NCBI GenBank assembly: GCA_015680685.1
Contig: MNCI01004504.1
Coordinates: 379,483-443,482, forward strand
Source: Gnetum montanum
Taxonomy: Eukaryota; Streptophyta; Gnetopsida; Gnetales; Gnetaceae
Reading direction: 5' to 3'
DNA length: 64,000 bases
A program made the translations under genes and the position numbers. Shown one piece after another: positions 10,980-22,300 of this stretch (position 1 is the stretch's first letter; each line of letters begins with the position of its first letter). Under the pieces are notes generated by a model, which searched no databases, was not told where the DNA came from, and was given only the letters and a program-made list of their open reading frames with translations.

Positions 10980-11466
10980 TCTGTGAGATGCTACCTAACC
11001 CTTGTGACTTCAACATCAAGTTTTACACTTGCAAGGGAAACTTTGACATTGTCAACAACAATATCCCTATCTTCTTCACCTGCCACACCATGTAATTCCT
11101 GGACGTGATCCGGGCACTAAAGCCCAACTCAAAAATGCACATCTAGAAGCCATGGCACCGCTTGGACTCTAGCAGAGAGCATCTTGATGTTCTTATACTG
11201 GTTCGGCGACTGGGGCATTCCCACGAACTACGGTCACATGGACAGTTCGGATTTCACATCTTCAAACTCATCAACAAGGTCGACAAGGATACCTACTGCA
11301 TTTGGCAATGGAAGCCCACCTGTGGCCTCAAAATCCTACGTGATAAGGAAGTCGTGATCATGGGCGGAAAAAACCATAGCCATGCTACAAAGGATTTGTA
11401 TGATGCTCCTGCTTCCATAAACTACCTTGAGTGGTGCCTCATGATCTAGACCATGGAACCCTGCAA
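10980..11466 (+). pseudogene. Catalase gene fragment (broken)
   Basis: Fragment of a heme catalase, the peroxisomal hydrogen-peroxide-splitting enzyme. The translation gives [86 protein letters not shown]. This is the order of the conserved middle of plant catalases, from the GF-VKFYT-EGNFD motif to NHSHAT-DLYD-I. There are in-frame stops (TAG/TAA at Gln or Lys positions) and at least two frameshifts between about 11160 and 11250. The catalytic His region and the heme-ligand Tyr region are absent. No intron is seen. It is GC-richer than its surroundings. It sits inside unit G in the LTR's sense orientation and may be a captured transcript piece. Confidence 0.8.
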
Positions 11467-11812
11467 CAGGCGTGTCACCCTGCCAGTGGCCGCACTGGCC
11501 CAAAAAGGGCCGCACAGTCCCGATAAGGCCAAGCAGCCATGAAGCTCTGCCGCCTGTCTACGTCTGCCCTTAACCTGCCTTTTGCTTGTCGTGCGTGGCC
11601 ATCCTCTACACCACTCTTGCACCTGTGCCACACTGCGCCACCATTCTGTTCTGCCACATCGTCGCGCAAGCCCTGGAAATGGTCGCGCAGGCCCAGCAAT
11701 GGGCCGCACAGGCCTTGCTAAGGGCCACACGGGCCTTGCAAACCTACATCGCGCTGCTCCGTCCTTGCCACCCATCATCACCTAACACCACGAACAAACA
11801 CCATTGGTGCTT
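11467..11812. repeat. GC-rich CpG-containing segment with 20-21-bp repeats
   Basis: An abrupt GC-rich stretch after the catalase fragment. Three near-identical 20-21-bp units of the type GGGCCGCACAGGCCTTGC occur at 11681-11700, 11701-11721 and 11722-11742. Several overlapping open frames exist on both strands only because the stretch is GC-rich; none shows a known domain. Confidence 0.7.
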
Positions 11813-12010
11813 AAAATCGCTGCCTCCCTAGCATGCTGTGGACATCACCAACGCCCGAAATCGTTGCCTTCCTCGGCATGCCATGAACATGCTGCCACCA
11901 GAAATCTCTGCCTCCTCCAGCATGCCACAAACACTATCGACATCAGAAATTACTGCCTCCCGGGTTCACCGTAGACAAGGCCGGTGCTAGAAATTGCTGC
12001 CTCTTGGCAG
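11813..12010. repeat. 44-bp tandem repeat, about 4.5 copies
   Basis: Units starting AAAATCGCTGCC, GAAATCGTTGCC, GAAATCTCTGCC, GAAATTACTGCC and GAAATTGCTGCC begin at 11813, 11857, 11901, 11946 and 11990, a period of 44-45 bp. The period is not a multiple of three and the repeat is probably non-coding. Confidence 0.85.
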
Positions 12011-12188
12011 TTTTGGCTACTGGAAATTTGTCGTTAGCTAACAAAGTTTCCAACGGTTCATAGAAAATTTTAAAACTGTTATAAAATGGAAAATTTTAAG
12101 TTGACATTTAGGTGGGAAAAGTTTAAATATTAAGAGGTGAAAATTTTCATAATCAATTAAAGTAGATGTACTAGCAGCAATTGAGTTA

Positions 12189-12236
12189 AGAACTCCATAA
12201 TTAAGCACTGAGATGGGTGACCTTTTAGGAAGTTCT
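12189..12236 (+). ncRNA. 5S-rRNA-derived segment (degenerate)
   Basis: AGAACTCCATAATTAAGC followed by ACTGAGATGGGTGACC and TTTTAGGAAGTTCT. It matches two internal 5S rRNA blocks (AGAACTCCGAAGTTAAGC and ACTAGGATGGGTGACCTCCTGGGAAGTCCT in parts). About 20 nt of the intermediate region are missing, and most substitutions are transitions. These blocks carry the A box and C box of the polymerase III promoter. It is far too short to be a working 5S gene; a 5S-derived SINE or a Cassandra-like TRIM element is a likely source. Confidence 0.65.
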
Positions 12237-12898
12237 ATTTTCTGTGCCAAAGTTTTTAGACCTCAAAAACCATAACTTTTGATTTCAGAAGCCTTTTTTA
12301 GCGAATGAAAAGGGGTTTCCTATGGATTTTAACTTTCTAGACATAATGGTGAAGTCACATCTGTGCTATGGAGCTTCAAAATATTACTTTTTTGTCCATG
12401 CCCAAACATGGTGCCTCTAGGCCTTCCAAGACTCAATTTTAGCATAACTTGCACATACAAGGTCCATTTCTAACATATAAATAGTCATTTCCAACATTTT
12501 TCACCCTTCTAAACTCAATGATAAGGTCAAATTTATCATCTAGATACATGATAATTCAATGATATCAACAGCTGTGTCTTAAAAGGCCACAACTTAGGGT
12601 AACTAATCATGCTTAACAATTTAATTGTTGAGACTTATGAATTTAACCTTTTAGGCCTTAAGATTAAGTGCTTAACCTTTGCAGATCATTTAAGATCACT
12701 GACCCGTAGTGTGTCATTAGTTACATTGCTAGAGTTAGTGTTCTTAGGTAGAAAGGTCACTAAGGAGTCTAGGTAATGTAACTAGTTGTTACTAACAAGA
12801 GTAGTTGAAGAATTAATTGGTGAATTAGTTTACAAGGTAGAATAGTTAAGAAGATGTATATCAATTTGTCTTGTAACCAAATCATACAAAAAAACAAC
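12237..12898. other. No gene seen
   Basis: Non-coding stretch between the 5S-like segment and the nuclease pseudogene. No repeat unit or open frame of interest was found. Confidence 0.5.
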
Positions 12899-14075
12899 AT
12901 GGAGAATCATAATCTTGTTTTGACAAGGTGTATGATACCTATAAAGAGTAATGACCTAGAAGAGAATCCAAAAATGAGAAGGAAAGTTGCAACATATAAT
13001 GTACTGGCAAAATCCCTAGCTAATGAGAGATAACATCCACTATGTCCACCATGGACCTTGGATTGGCATGAATATTGATATTCACACATCTTAGTAGAAT
13101 TACAAGAATTGGATGTTGATGTCTTATCCTTATAAGAAGTCTTGCCATGGGAATTTCTATACCAATTCCAATCGAACCTGGGGAAGATGAGGTACAAAGG
13201 TATTTGTGAGAAAAAAGGTTCTTGTGTTCTTCTTTTGAGCCATATAGATTAGCCTATTGCAAAAATCATAACATGGATGGTTGGATGATTTTTTATAAAG
13301 AAGCCAAGTTTGAATTAGTACAAAGATTTGAATGAAGTTTAGAAGATATGATTTTTGAAATCCTAGAACTTCAAATCATGGGAAAGAAAGAATAGTCAAG
13401 ATTTTGGAGAAGCCATATAGGTTTGGCAGTGATACTAAAAAACTAGTTATAAAAAAGATATGTATGTGTAGTTAACACACATTTAATTGCTAAATCAACA
13501 TGTTCAGATGTTAGACTATGCCAAGAAGCATACTTGATTAAGCAAATAGAGGAAAGTTTGAGGAATGAATTATTCCTAAGACATACTAATTTAGTGTCAA
13601 TTTTTCTCTGTGGAGACTTCAATACAAAATTTGAAAGTAGTGTTTATCAATTCTTAAAATATGGATGTGTAAAGGAATCCTTGGAAGATGAACTTGATTT
13701 GAAGAAGATGTTCCTATTAATTCAACATGCAATTCCATTAGCTTGTGCATATTCTACTTCAAATCTTCAATAGATAAATCAAATCCTAATATTCAAGAAC
13801 AAATGATGTTGATAGATAGTACTCATCAAGAATCATAGTTTAGTAATTACTCTACCATGATTAATGAAGATGGATTAATAACATTCTTCATTTTAACCTT
13901 GGATTATATTTGGTACAATGTCCAATTCTTCCAAGTGACCAAGTTACTAGAGCTAATTTCTAAAGAAGAATCAAGATCAAGCCTTGCCATCCCAAACAAG
14001 AACATCTAATCATATCTCTTATGGTAGAACTACAACTACTTTCATTTATTCCTAAGGTTGATCAAGATTAAGAAG
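12899..14075 (+). pseudogene. CCR4/Angel-type EEP nuclease, intronless pseudogene
   Basis: Copy of a gene for an exonuclease-endonuclease-phosphatase-fold mRNA deadenylase-type enzyme. From ATG 12899 the frame runs into VATYNVLAKSLANE (EEP motif 1), CPPWTLDWHEYR, LQELDVDVLSL with a stop at the Gln of the LQE motif, then DGWMIFYKEAKFELVQRFE, VNTHLIAK, SIFLCGDFN (catalytic GDFN near 13615), TLDYIWY, and a final SNH-type block near the C-terminus. All motifs are in family order over about 1.17 kb without introns. About ten stops and several frameshifts make it non-functional. Lack of introns suggests a processed copy or transduced transcript. It shares unit G and its orientation with the catalase fragment. 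Confidence 0.75.
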
Positions 14076-14495
14076 TATCTTATCCTTACTTTTATTTATG
14101 ATTTTCATAATTTTTATTATTTTTAATATATATTTTAGTTATATAAATAAAATATCTAGGGTAATTTAGGTTGGAAATAAGGATTTGTCCTACCTTCTCT
14201 TGGAAAACTAGATATGAGTTGCACTTTGTGTGATCCTAGTTAGGATTGGTGATTGATGGATCCCTTATTCAACTCTCATCATTATCTTAGAAAATGAGGT
14301 AAGTATTGATAATATAATATTTAATACTTATATATATTCTTTTCAAATATGTCTTTTTTGTAGAATAATCAAGAAACAACTTCATCTCAAAGGAGAAATC
14401 AAATTATTAAAGCATAAGATCATAAAAAGGAGCATTGGAGTTGAAAAAATACTATGAACATGGACTTGTTTGAGGATGAATGATGGGGGCTAGAT
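14076..14495 (+). other. 3' non-coding part of unit G
   Basis: No gene is seen. Just before the 3' LTR the sequence MDLFEDE-stop (near 14460) and a GATGGGGGC purine stretch resemble the end of a chromovirus pol and a polypurine tract, suggesting that the terminal scrap of pol was retained. Confidence 0.45.
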
Positions 14496-14625
14496 TGTAA
14501 TGTTCCTATTTCCAAATGTTTCTGCTACATAGTAAAGATTGTGTTTCTTCATAACAAGTGTTATGACATATTTGAAAAGGGAATTATAATTAAGACCCAA
14601 AAGGTAAAACACCACCAAGAAAATG
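14496..14625 (+). repeat. Truncated 3' LTR of unit G
   Basis: Begins TGTAATGTTCCTATTTCC and aligns with the first 125 bp of the 5' LTR at 8774. The match stops near 14625, close to the start of a different LTR, so the 3' LTR appears to be cut. Confidence 0.65.
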
Positions 14626-14639
14626 TATGTTGCAACTTG

Positions 14640-15946
14640 TTTGGCATTGTAACCTTCACTCGTACGCTTGAGGCTAGAATTTCATTGTAAAATGTGGGGT
14701 TTGTAGGCCATGAGCTACAATCTGACACACCATAACTTTTTGGGGTTGAAAAATTCTTTATAAGTTGTTATAGCTTAACTTTTGAAGTGGAAAAAGTCAG
14801 GTCATGTCTATATTTGGTCTTGGGAAGGCTAAAAATGCCTTGGGAATTGCCAAGTTTGGAATTTTCATGGGTTTGTGTGGGGGCATAGCCTAAACTACGT
14901 TGGAACCACTTGCACCCAACATTGGGAGGTTTGGGCTTTCATCTTCTCAATAATGGCCAATGTAGTTTCCACAACTCTCAATGTTGCTCCACAAGGTCAG
15001 CATTGGAGTGGTTGGGGTTTTTATTTTTCAACAAAATTTAGCATTGTTTCAACAACTCTAGCATTGCTACCACAAGACTAGCATAGATGGGTGAAGCCAG
15101 CATGGTTGGTTGAGTTTGTTTACTATTTTTGGTATTCAGAGTAGTTTTGGTGGCTTGGGTGCATCAAAACTTACTAGAAATGGAAAACTATGTTGCAAAT
15201 CATGGTCTACCACACTTGCAAATCAAGCCAATTTATCATTAATCATGATAGAAATTTGCTAGTAAAAAACTAGTGAGTATGAGACCTATAAACACCAATC
15301 TCAAACACATTGAAAAGGTTTTTTTTGGCTAAAAAAGCTTCACAACCTTTTGCATCCTTATGCACTTAATACCTTGGACATTTTATAAGAGTTTTCGACA
15401 AAGTTGCAACTACTTGAGCATTTAGAGACTCTTAGCATAGCACCATTGCAATAATAAAAATTTAAGCAATAACGTTACCTTCTTTTGCAGTAACATTGCA
15501 TATACCTTAGCCCCCTGTGACCAATGTTGTAGATCTGAACTAAAAACTCCTAAGGAGTTTTGGCAATTAAAGTTGGGAAGAACCTAGATCATGAGGCTGA
15601 CTACAGATCGCAACCTACTGACTTCAACATGCTTCAAGCTTTGTTTCTTGCAACGTTTTGTGCATTCAAGCATAAAACTTGTAGACATTCAAACTCTACT
15701 TTTGTAGCAATACGTTTTTATTAATAAAGCTTATATTTCATTTGTTGTACAAGTTTGTTTCAAAGTTAATTTCTATGCTTTCTTTTTAATTAGATCTACA
15801 TTTTGTTTAAGTTATTTCTCTCGTTTACACTTCCTAAGTCCTTGGGTGATTGACAAGATCATCTAGGATGCATTGGATCCTTTTTTTGAGAGGCCCTTAG
15901 GATTTGGGATTAAAACTATTTTGCTTGAAATTTTCAATTTTTTTCC
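14640..15946 (+). repeat. LTR of B family, plus orientation (left arm of inverted repeat)
   Basis: About 1.3 kb that matches, in reverse complement, the LTR at 15960-17330. Paired landmarks include GTCATGTCTATATTTGG, CTTGGGAAGGCT, TTTTCATGGGTTT and CCTTGGGTGATT. A TATA-like CCTATAAACA lies at 15286-15295 and AATAAAGC at about 15723, in the right order for a plus-oriented LTR. No attached internal region is recognised on its left, so it may be a solo LTR. Confidence 0.7.
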
Positions 15947-15959
15947 AATGATTGAATTT

Positions 15960-17330
15960 TTCAAACTATTACGCATGAAAATTTTGATTACTAAAAAATT
16001 GAAAATCCAAGGCACAAAATAGTTATAACCTTGGATCCAAAGGGTCTTTGAGAAAGAAAATTTAAGGGGCATTGGACAATCTTGTTAATCACCCAAGGAC
16101 TTAAGATGTATAAGCAAGGGTAAAAAAATGGTAAAAATAATGTAGATCTAGTATAAAAATAAATAATAATGCACAAAATGAAATTATAAAAAATTTCACA
16201 ATAAATGAAGAAAAATCTTTGTTACAATAAAAATATTAGAAAGATAGAGTTTTAAGAAAGTGTAGAAGTGGTTCCTGAATGCACAAGTGGTTTGCTTTGA
16301 TGGAGTTTGAAGCCTATTAAAGCTGGTAGTTTTGTATGCTATAGTCAACTCCACAGTCCATGTGCTTCTCAACTTCCAAAACTAAAATACCTTGTTGGTT
16401 TCATCCTCATATATGTAGAGTTGGTAATAGGGGGGTAAGGTGTATGAATGAATTTTTTTGGCAAAGGAGGTAATACGTTGAGAGTCTTTATGCTCAGGTA
16501 GTTGGAAGTTGCTCCAAAAGCCTCACACAATTCTCAAAGGCTATAAGTGCTTGAGGTTGCCAAAGGTTCTCATGTTTAAGAATTGCCAAAAGCTCATTTT
16601 TTGGATGTAAAAAAAAATCCCAAAGTGGAAGAATTGGAGAAGCTCTTCTAGGTGCTTGAAATTGACTTTTATAGTTTACATGGTTGCTAATTTTTGGTTG
16701 CAATTTTTTTCCATGATTACTAACATATTGGAATCATGTACAGGTGTATCAAGTCTTCATCTCCAATTTAGTTTCTATTTATGACAATTTTTTATACCCA
16801 CAAGGCACCAAAAACATGATAGGTATTCTAAATAGGAAATAGACTTTTGTAACTATGCTGGCCTTCATCCATCCACACTGGCCTTGTGGTAGTAATGCTG
16901 AAGTTGTGTGGTCTACATTGGAATTGGTGGGGCAAAACTAGGGTTGTTTGAAGAATGAAACCCCCATCCACTCTGACATTGACTTCATGAAAAGTTAAAA
17001 ATCTCATAACTTCAATGCTAGACTTGAGACATCCATGCTGGGTTTTGTGGCAACTATGCTAGATTTTGCTTGAAAAATGACAACACAACACCACCCATGC
17101 TAGGGGTAAGTGGTTCTAGTGTAGTTGAGGCTATACCCCCCACTAAAACCCATGAAAATGTCAAATTTGGTATTTCCTAAGGTATTTTCAGCCTTCCCAA
17201 GCCTAAATATAGACATGAGGTGACTTTTTCTAGTTAGGAAGTAAGGCTACAATAACTTATAAGGTAATTTTTCAGCCCCAAAAATTTTATGTGAGATTGC
17301 ATCCATTGAGTTTTAAGGCCATCTAGTTAA
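15960..17330 (-). repeat. LTR of element B (minus orientation; right arm of inverted repeat)
   Basis: An LTR whose 3' end abuts the 3' end of the plus-oriented LTR. Its part at about 16040-16395 matches 29290-29650 (TAAATAATAATGCACA, GTGGTTTGCTTTGATGGAG), which follows the element B PBS, so this is the likely 3' LTR of B. A TATA box AAACTATAAAAGTC on the minus strand lies at 16664-16679. Confidence 0.65.
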
Positions 17331-17339
17331 GGTTATGCT

Positions 17340-18950
17340 AGTAAAACCCCTTTGCAAATCCAACTATGTTGGAGCCACATTGATCATCATGGCTCTAGAA
17401 CTCTTCAACATAGTTACACTTGATGTTTTATTCTTGATGAGTTTTAGAGGTAAATTGACAAAGTTTTTGAGCTTCCAGGGTTACTAGTATTCATGGTTAA
17501 GGTTTAGGCTTGTAATTGTCAATGTTAAGGGTTGTTTGAGTCTTAACATGGTCATACCCCTTGGACTACGCTACCTAGTGTAATCCCAATGTGGTTGAGG
17601 GGGTATGATGAGTTTTTTGCCATTTATTGACTTGATTTATAGGGTTTTATGGTTCCTAAAGGCTTTACCAGGGTTCTAGGACTAGGATAGTGCATTAAGA
17701 TGTCAATTTGGCTTACTTATGCGCTATTTTTGGTTTTCCATGGGGCATCCATGTTGGGACTATGTTGGCCAACATGGATAGGAGCTTCTCCATCATTGTT
17801 AAGGTTGTTGTTATTTTGTTCACTAGGGTTATTGGGGACTCTTGAAAGGTGCAAAGGTCATGGTGTGTCACTATGAAGGTTTTTCAAGACATTTGATAAC
17901 TAAACCCCCACCAACTATGCTGGCCAATGTAGTTGCTCCCAACATGGTTGACATAAAAAATGATCTGTAGTATTCTCTACTAGGTTCTAGAAAATTCTAG
18001 AGCTACCAAATGCTTTGCCTAGGATTTGGGGCTTAGTATGGTGTATCAATGGGTCGATTTGACATATTTATGATATGTTTTATAGATTTTTCACAAAACA
18101 TCCATGTTGGAACCATGCTAGCCAACATTTATGGGGGCTTTCCTAGCATGGGTAGGATGATAAAGATGAGATTTAACTAGTTTTATCTCATCATTTGGTG
18201 TTATAAGGCTACTAGAGCTTTTGGGGAGGTCTGAAGGCTATGACATGTGGTTTTGAAGATCAATCTTGGTTCTTTATGATTAAACTTCAAGCACCCACAA
18301 TGGGACTACACTGGCCAACGTAGCTGGGATACTTCCTAGTGTAGTTTCAAGTTTGGATTGGGGTTTTCCCTAATTTTAGTTGGTTAATTAACATTTTGGT
18401 TTGATCAAAGACTCTAGAGGGGTGTAGAGGTCAAGAAGTGCAACTTTGGAGGCTATTTATGGCAATTGATGGTTAAACCCATATCAACCATGCTAGGGCT
18501 ACATTGGCCAATGTGGTTGGGGTACTTCCTAGCATGGCCCACTCAAGACAAGTAATTTTTGACACTTTTTGTTGAGTCTTATGAGGTTCTAGGGCTACCA
18601 GAGGCTTTAGTTAGGGTTTAGGGCATGGACTAATCATCTTGGTATTTATTTTAGGCTTGATTGGTTTTGGAAATTGTTATCCCCTTGGAGCCATGATGGT
18701 AAGCGTAGATGGGCTATAGGCAAGCATGGTTACCCCAAATAAAAAATTTTGTTAGGGGGTTTTAGCTTCCTTGATGTTTGGTTTTTACAATATGTTAACC
18801 TCTAGTTTCCAATTTTGGCATAGGAGCTTTTTAGAATTCAATGTATTGTGAATGGTGGCTAGAAGGAAAGTCTTGACATTGGTTAAGATTTGGAATCCAT
18901 TTGAGAACTTTTGGAGGCTTAACCCTAGCATAGATGTGGGTATGGATTAT
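17340..18950. repeat. About eight-copy ~190-bp imperfect tandem repeat with TTGGCCAA cores
   Basis: Core blocks of the form ATGnTGGCCAACnTnG recur near 17765, 17931, 18119, 18311 and 18504, spaced 166-193 bp. Weaker copies lie near 17362, 17563 and 18695. Between the cores, shared text such as GGTTCTAGGGCTACCAnAGGCTTT appears in alternate units. The array lies between the B 3' LTR and exon 1 of the antisense gene. No coding frame is supported. Confidence 0.7.
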
Positions 18951-19359
18951 GAATCCCATTGTATTGGGATTTTGGGTGTTTTGCTTAGAAGGAACTAGTA
19001 GGGCCCACCCAAGATTAAATTATCTTTTTATTCCATAATTTCAAAAATCCAACATGGTTTAAACTTTCCTTCTTTGCATTCTCAATTCACTATGAGTTGA
19101 GTGAGTGAACTGGACAAGGAGTTTGATAGGAGATGCATAAGTGTGGAAGTGGTTCTTACATGATAGTTTTACAAAAACTCATCTTCTCATCTCATCTTGC
19201 ACACATAGCACATAGCACCATAGCTCCTTGAGAGATTTTGGCTTCAACTCCATCAATTCTTAGTGTTTCTTTACAATCCTTCATCAAGGAGCAACGTAGT
19301 TGTAGGAAGACTAGCAAAGTAGCTATAGATTTTGAGTGTTTTGGATCGCTTGATTCAAG

Positions 19360-22300
19360 ATGTCAAAGAGGAGAGCTTCAACAAGAAAGAATCCAACTTT
19401 GGAGGAGGTAGATGCAACTGCCAAGGGACTCTCCACCTTGTTGTGGCCTCTACTTAGGGAAGGTTCAACTACTATGATTGCTAGGTACACATCCCTAGTC
19501 ATTTTTTACATGAATTTTGTAATTTTCTTACTTGGAACCTAGGCATTTTGGTTCATCTTGGCTTGTATGTTGCATGAAATTTTTTTATGTAAAAATCCTA
19601 TGTTAGATCTAGGTCATGATTACATGGTTGTAGTGTTGTTTTGGTTTTAAAAGTTGTTGGTCTTTAGTTATAAATTCCTGTTTAGCCTTGTTTCACATAT
19701 TTTTTGTTGTTTTTCTTGAAAAAGCGAGGCTACTTTCTTATTTTTTGATAAGAAAATGGTTAGGAATTTTTGATTTTTAAAGCCATAGGATTGTAGTGCA
19801 TTGTCTAAAGGTTGAAGTGGTGGTTGAAATAGTAGTTTATGACTTACAGTTAATTTTTTACAAATTTTCAAATTTTTCTGTAAGTTAGTGTATAGTGGTT
19901 TTCCAATTTTTGTTGTTTTAAAGCCACTTTTCCGTTTTTTTACATGAAGATGGCTGGGTATTTTTGATTTTTGAGGTTGTAGATTTTTTTTTTACTATTT
20001 ATTGGTTCAACTGGCCATGGAACTACTGAATTTTTACTTATAGTTAATTTTTTATTAATTTTTTGTAAGCTATTGCAAAATGGCTTTTTGGGTTTTTGTT
20101 ATTTTACCCTCTCAAAAATAGGCAACGTTGACACCTAGAAAAAACTTTTAAGCCAACGTCCCAACTTCTTAGGAATGGCTAGGGCTATTAGGTAGGTTTT
20201 GACATTGTTATTGCTATTTTTTTTAAAAAAATTAATATTTGTTACAGTGATTCGTAGCCAGTTTTTTTGCAATTTTGGTTTCTTATGAAAATTTTTTTAA
20301 ATTTTGTTATGATTTTGGGTTGCTGTATAAATTTTTTCTAGGCCTAGAACTACAGTGTAGATGCTAAATTTTGTTGAATTTTGATGTTTATATAATTCCA
20401 ATACTTAGAAAAAAAATTTAGTTCAAATTTATAATTTTCTATGAGAGTGTAAACTATCTTGTATAGTTGTAGTTTTGATTGTTGAAACTGCAAACCTTCC
20501 CAATTGTATAGGTAGCGTTGGTGTGTTTTAGGAATTTTTTGTTCAATGTTAAAAATTCCTATGGTCATTTTTATGTTGTATTTTGATTCTGAATAGTCAT
20601 TTGAATTTTTTTCAAATTTTTAATTAAGCCCCCTAGAGTTTTTACTACATTTAGTTTCACTGTTAACTAGGATTTCTACTAGAAATTTTGTCAAATTCAA
20701 GTTGAAATTTTATAACTATTGTTGGGGTTGTATTTGGGTAAAAGATGATGTTTAAGGATTTTAATATTTACATAAAATTTTGGTAGTTTTTTATGCATAT
20801 TTTGTTTACCATGAAATCATCATCGGTGTTAATAGGCTATTTGGTTGTCATGTACAAATTGTTCATAATTTTGGTTATTGCTTTGGGCTACATCGTTTTA
20901 GCATAGGTTGTTTGGTTATCTTAGTTTTTTGTAGGAACATTGGTCTTGCATCCATGTTCTTCTTATCATGAGTTGTCAAATTTGGTTTACTATTATGCAA
21001 GATTATGATGGTTAATCTTTTGGTTAGTGTAGAGCCTTCTTGAAGCCCATCCTAGTGGTCGTTGAGTTGGTGGGGCTCCTGTGTTGTATTCACATACTAG
21101 GGTCCAACACCCCACCTATGGACATGGTGTTGGAGTGAGGATCCCTTTGGTTTATTCTAGGGAAAATGAAGTTCTTGGCCTATCTACTTAAAACTTTTAG
21201 TGTGATGGTGTGGTCACACTTAGATTCTAAAATAGTTGCCATTATCATAAAACCTTGCTACCCATTTCTACTAGCTTGATCCTTGAATTTATAGTTGAAG
21301 ATCCTAAATATCATGTTGAGGGTGAGAAATTCAATAGCATATACAGCAGAGGGACACACAAGTTGTTCAAAATCTAGGATATGCTTGAATTCCTCCAGTA
21401 CAATGCAAACAACATGTTATTAGTTGATCACCATGCCAACACATTATTTCAAAACCCTCCTAAAACTATCTACTATTTGGAAGGGTGGGTGTAAATTTAG
21501 GCTTTTTTTTCTTTTTTTATTCTTGATTTTATTAGGTTACTTGGGTTTAATAGTTTTTGTTTTGGTTGACATGCTTGCAGGTATAGGATGGATGACCATG
21601 GGCTAATCAAGAGTGACTAGCTCTTACCTTTAGCTCAAACAATGTTGGACATATTTACTAAAGGCCAAGTAGTGAGGCTCATCATGATGGAGCAACTCAA
21701 AGATGGCTTTGGTAGGTACACCATATGCTATGCCAAAGTCTACCATAGGTTCTTGGCAAATGAGATAGCCCATAGTTGGTGGGAAATCCTTGATTTTGGT
21801 CATAGAGATGTATAACTATTAGGGTCCCCATGCTACCTTCATCAAGCACACAAAGTAACTATTCTCTTTTCTTTTTTGTGTCAATGTTTTATGGTCATAT
21901 AGTTGTTGATTTATTTAGGGTTTAATTGTTTAGATGGTTTTATTGGTATGGTTATAATTTTTATTTTAATTGGTTATACTTATATTTTTTTCTACATGAT
22001 GTGCTTATGTCTAGGTTAACAAGTTTCTTTTGTTGTGTTGTAGGGGTTACCTCTTCCTTTATCGTCACTTTGATCACTTCAGGATGAGTTGAGGAGATAG
22101 TTTATCCTTAAGTTTGGTGAGGTGGATTTAGCACAGCATTGGTTGGCTAGCCAGGCACCTAGAAAAGTTAAAGCAAACATCACCATTAAAGGTTTTCTTT
22201 ATCTTTTCATGGCTTATAGCCTAATCATTCATACCCCCTAAGATGGTGAATATTATCGAATCATTTAACAAAGGAGTGAAGAAATTTGTCACCCAAGTTC

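Noticed and set aside
11446-11831. Several overlapping open frames on both strands
   Set aside because: GC-rich repeats make stops rare in every frame; no family similarity and repeat periods not coding-like.
12189-12236. Functional 5S rRNA gene
   Set aside because: Only about 48 nt remain, with an internal deletion and many transitions; not a full gene.
15830-16105. A simple 130-bp hairpin or MITE at 15.83-16.10 kb
   Set aside because: The inverted similarity continues outward for more than 1 kb on both sides, so it is the centre of two facing LTRs rather than a MITE.
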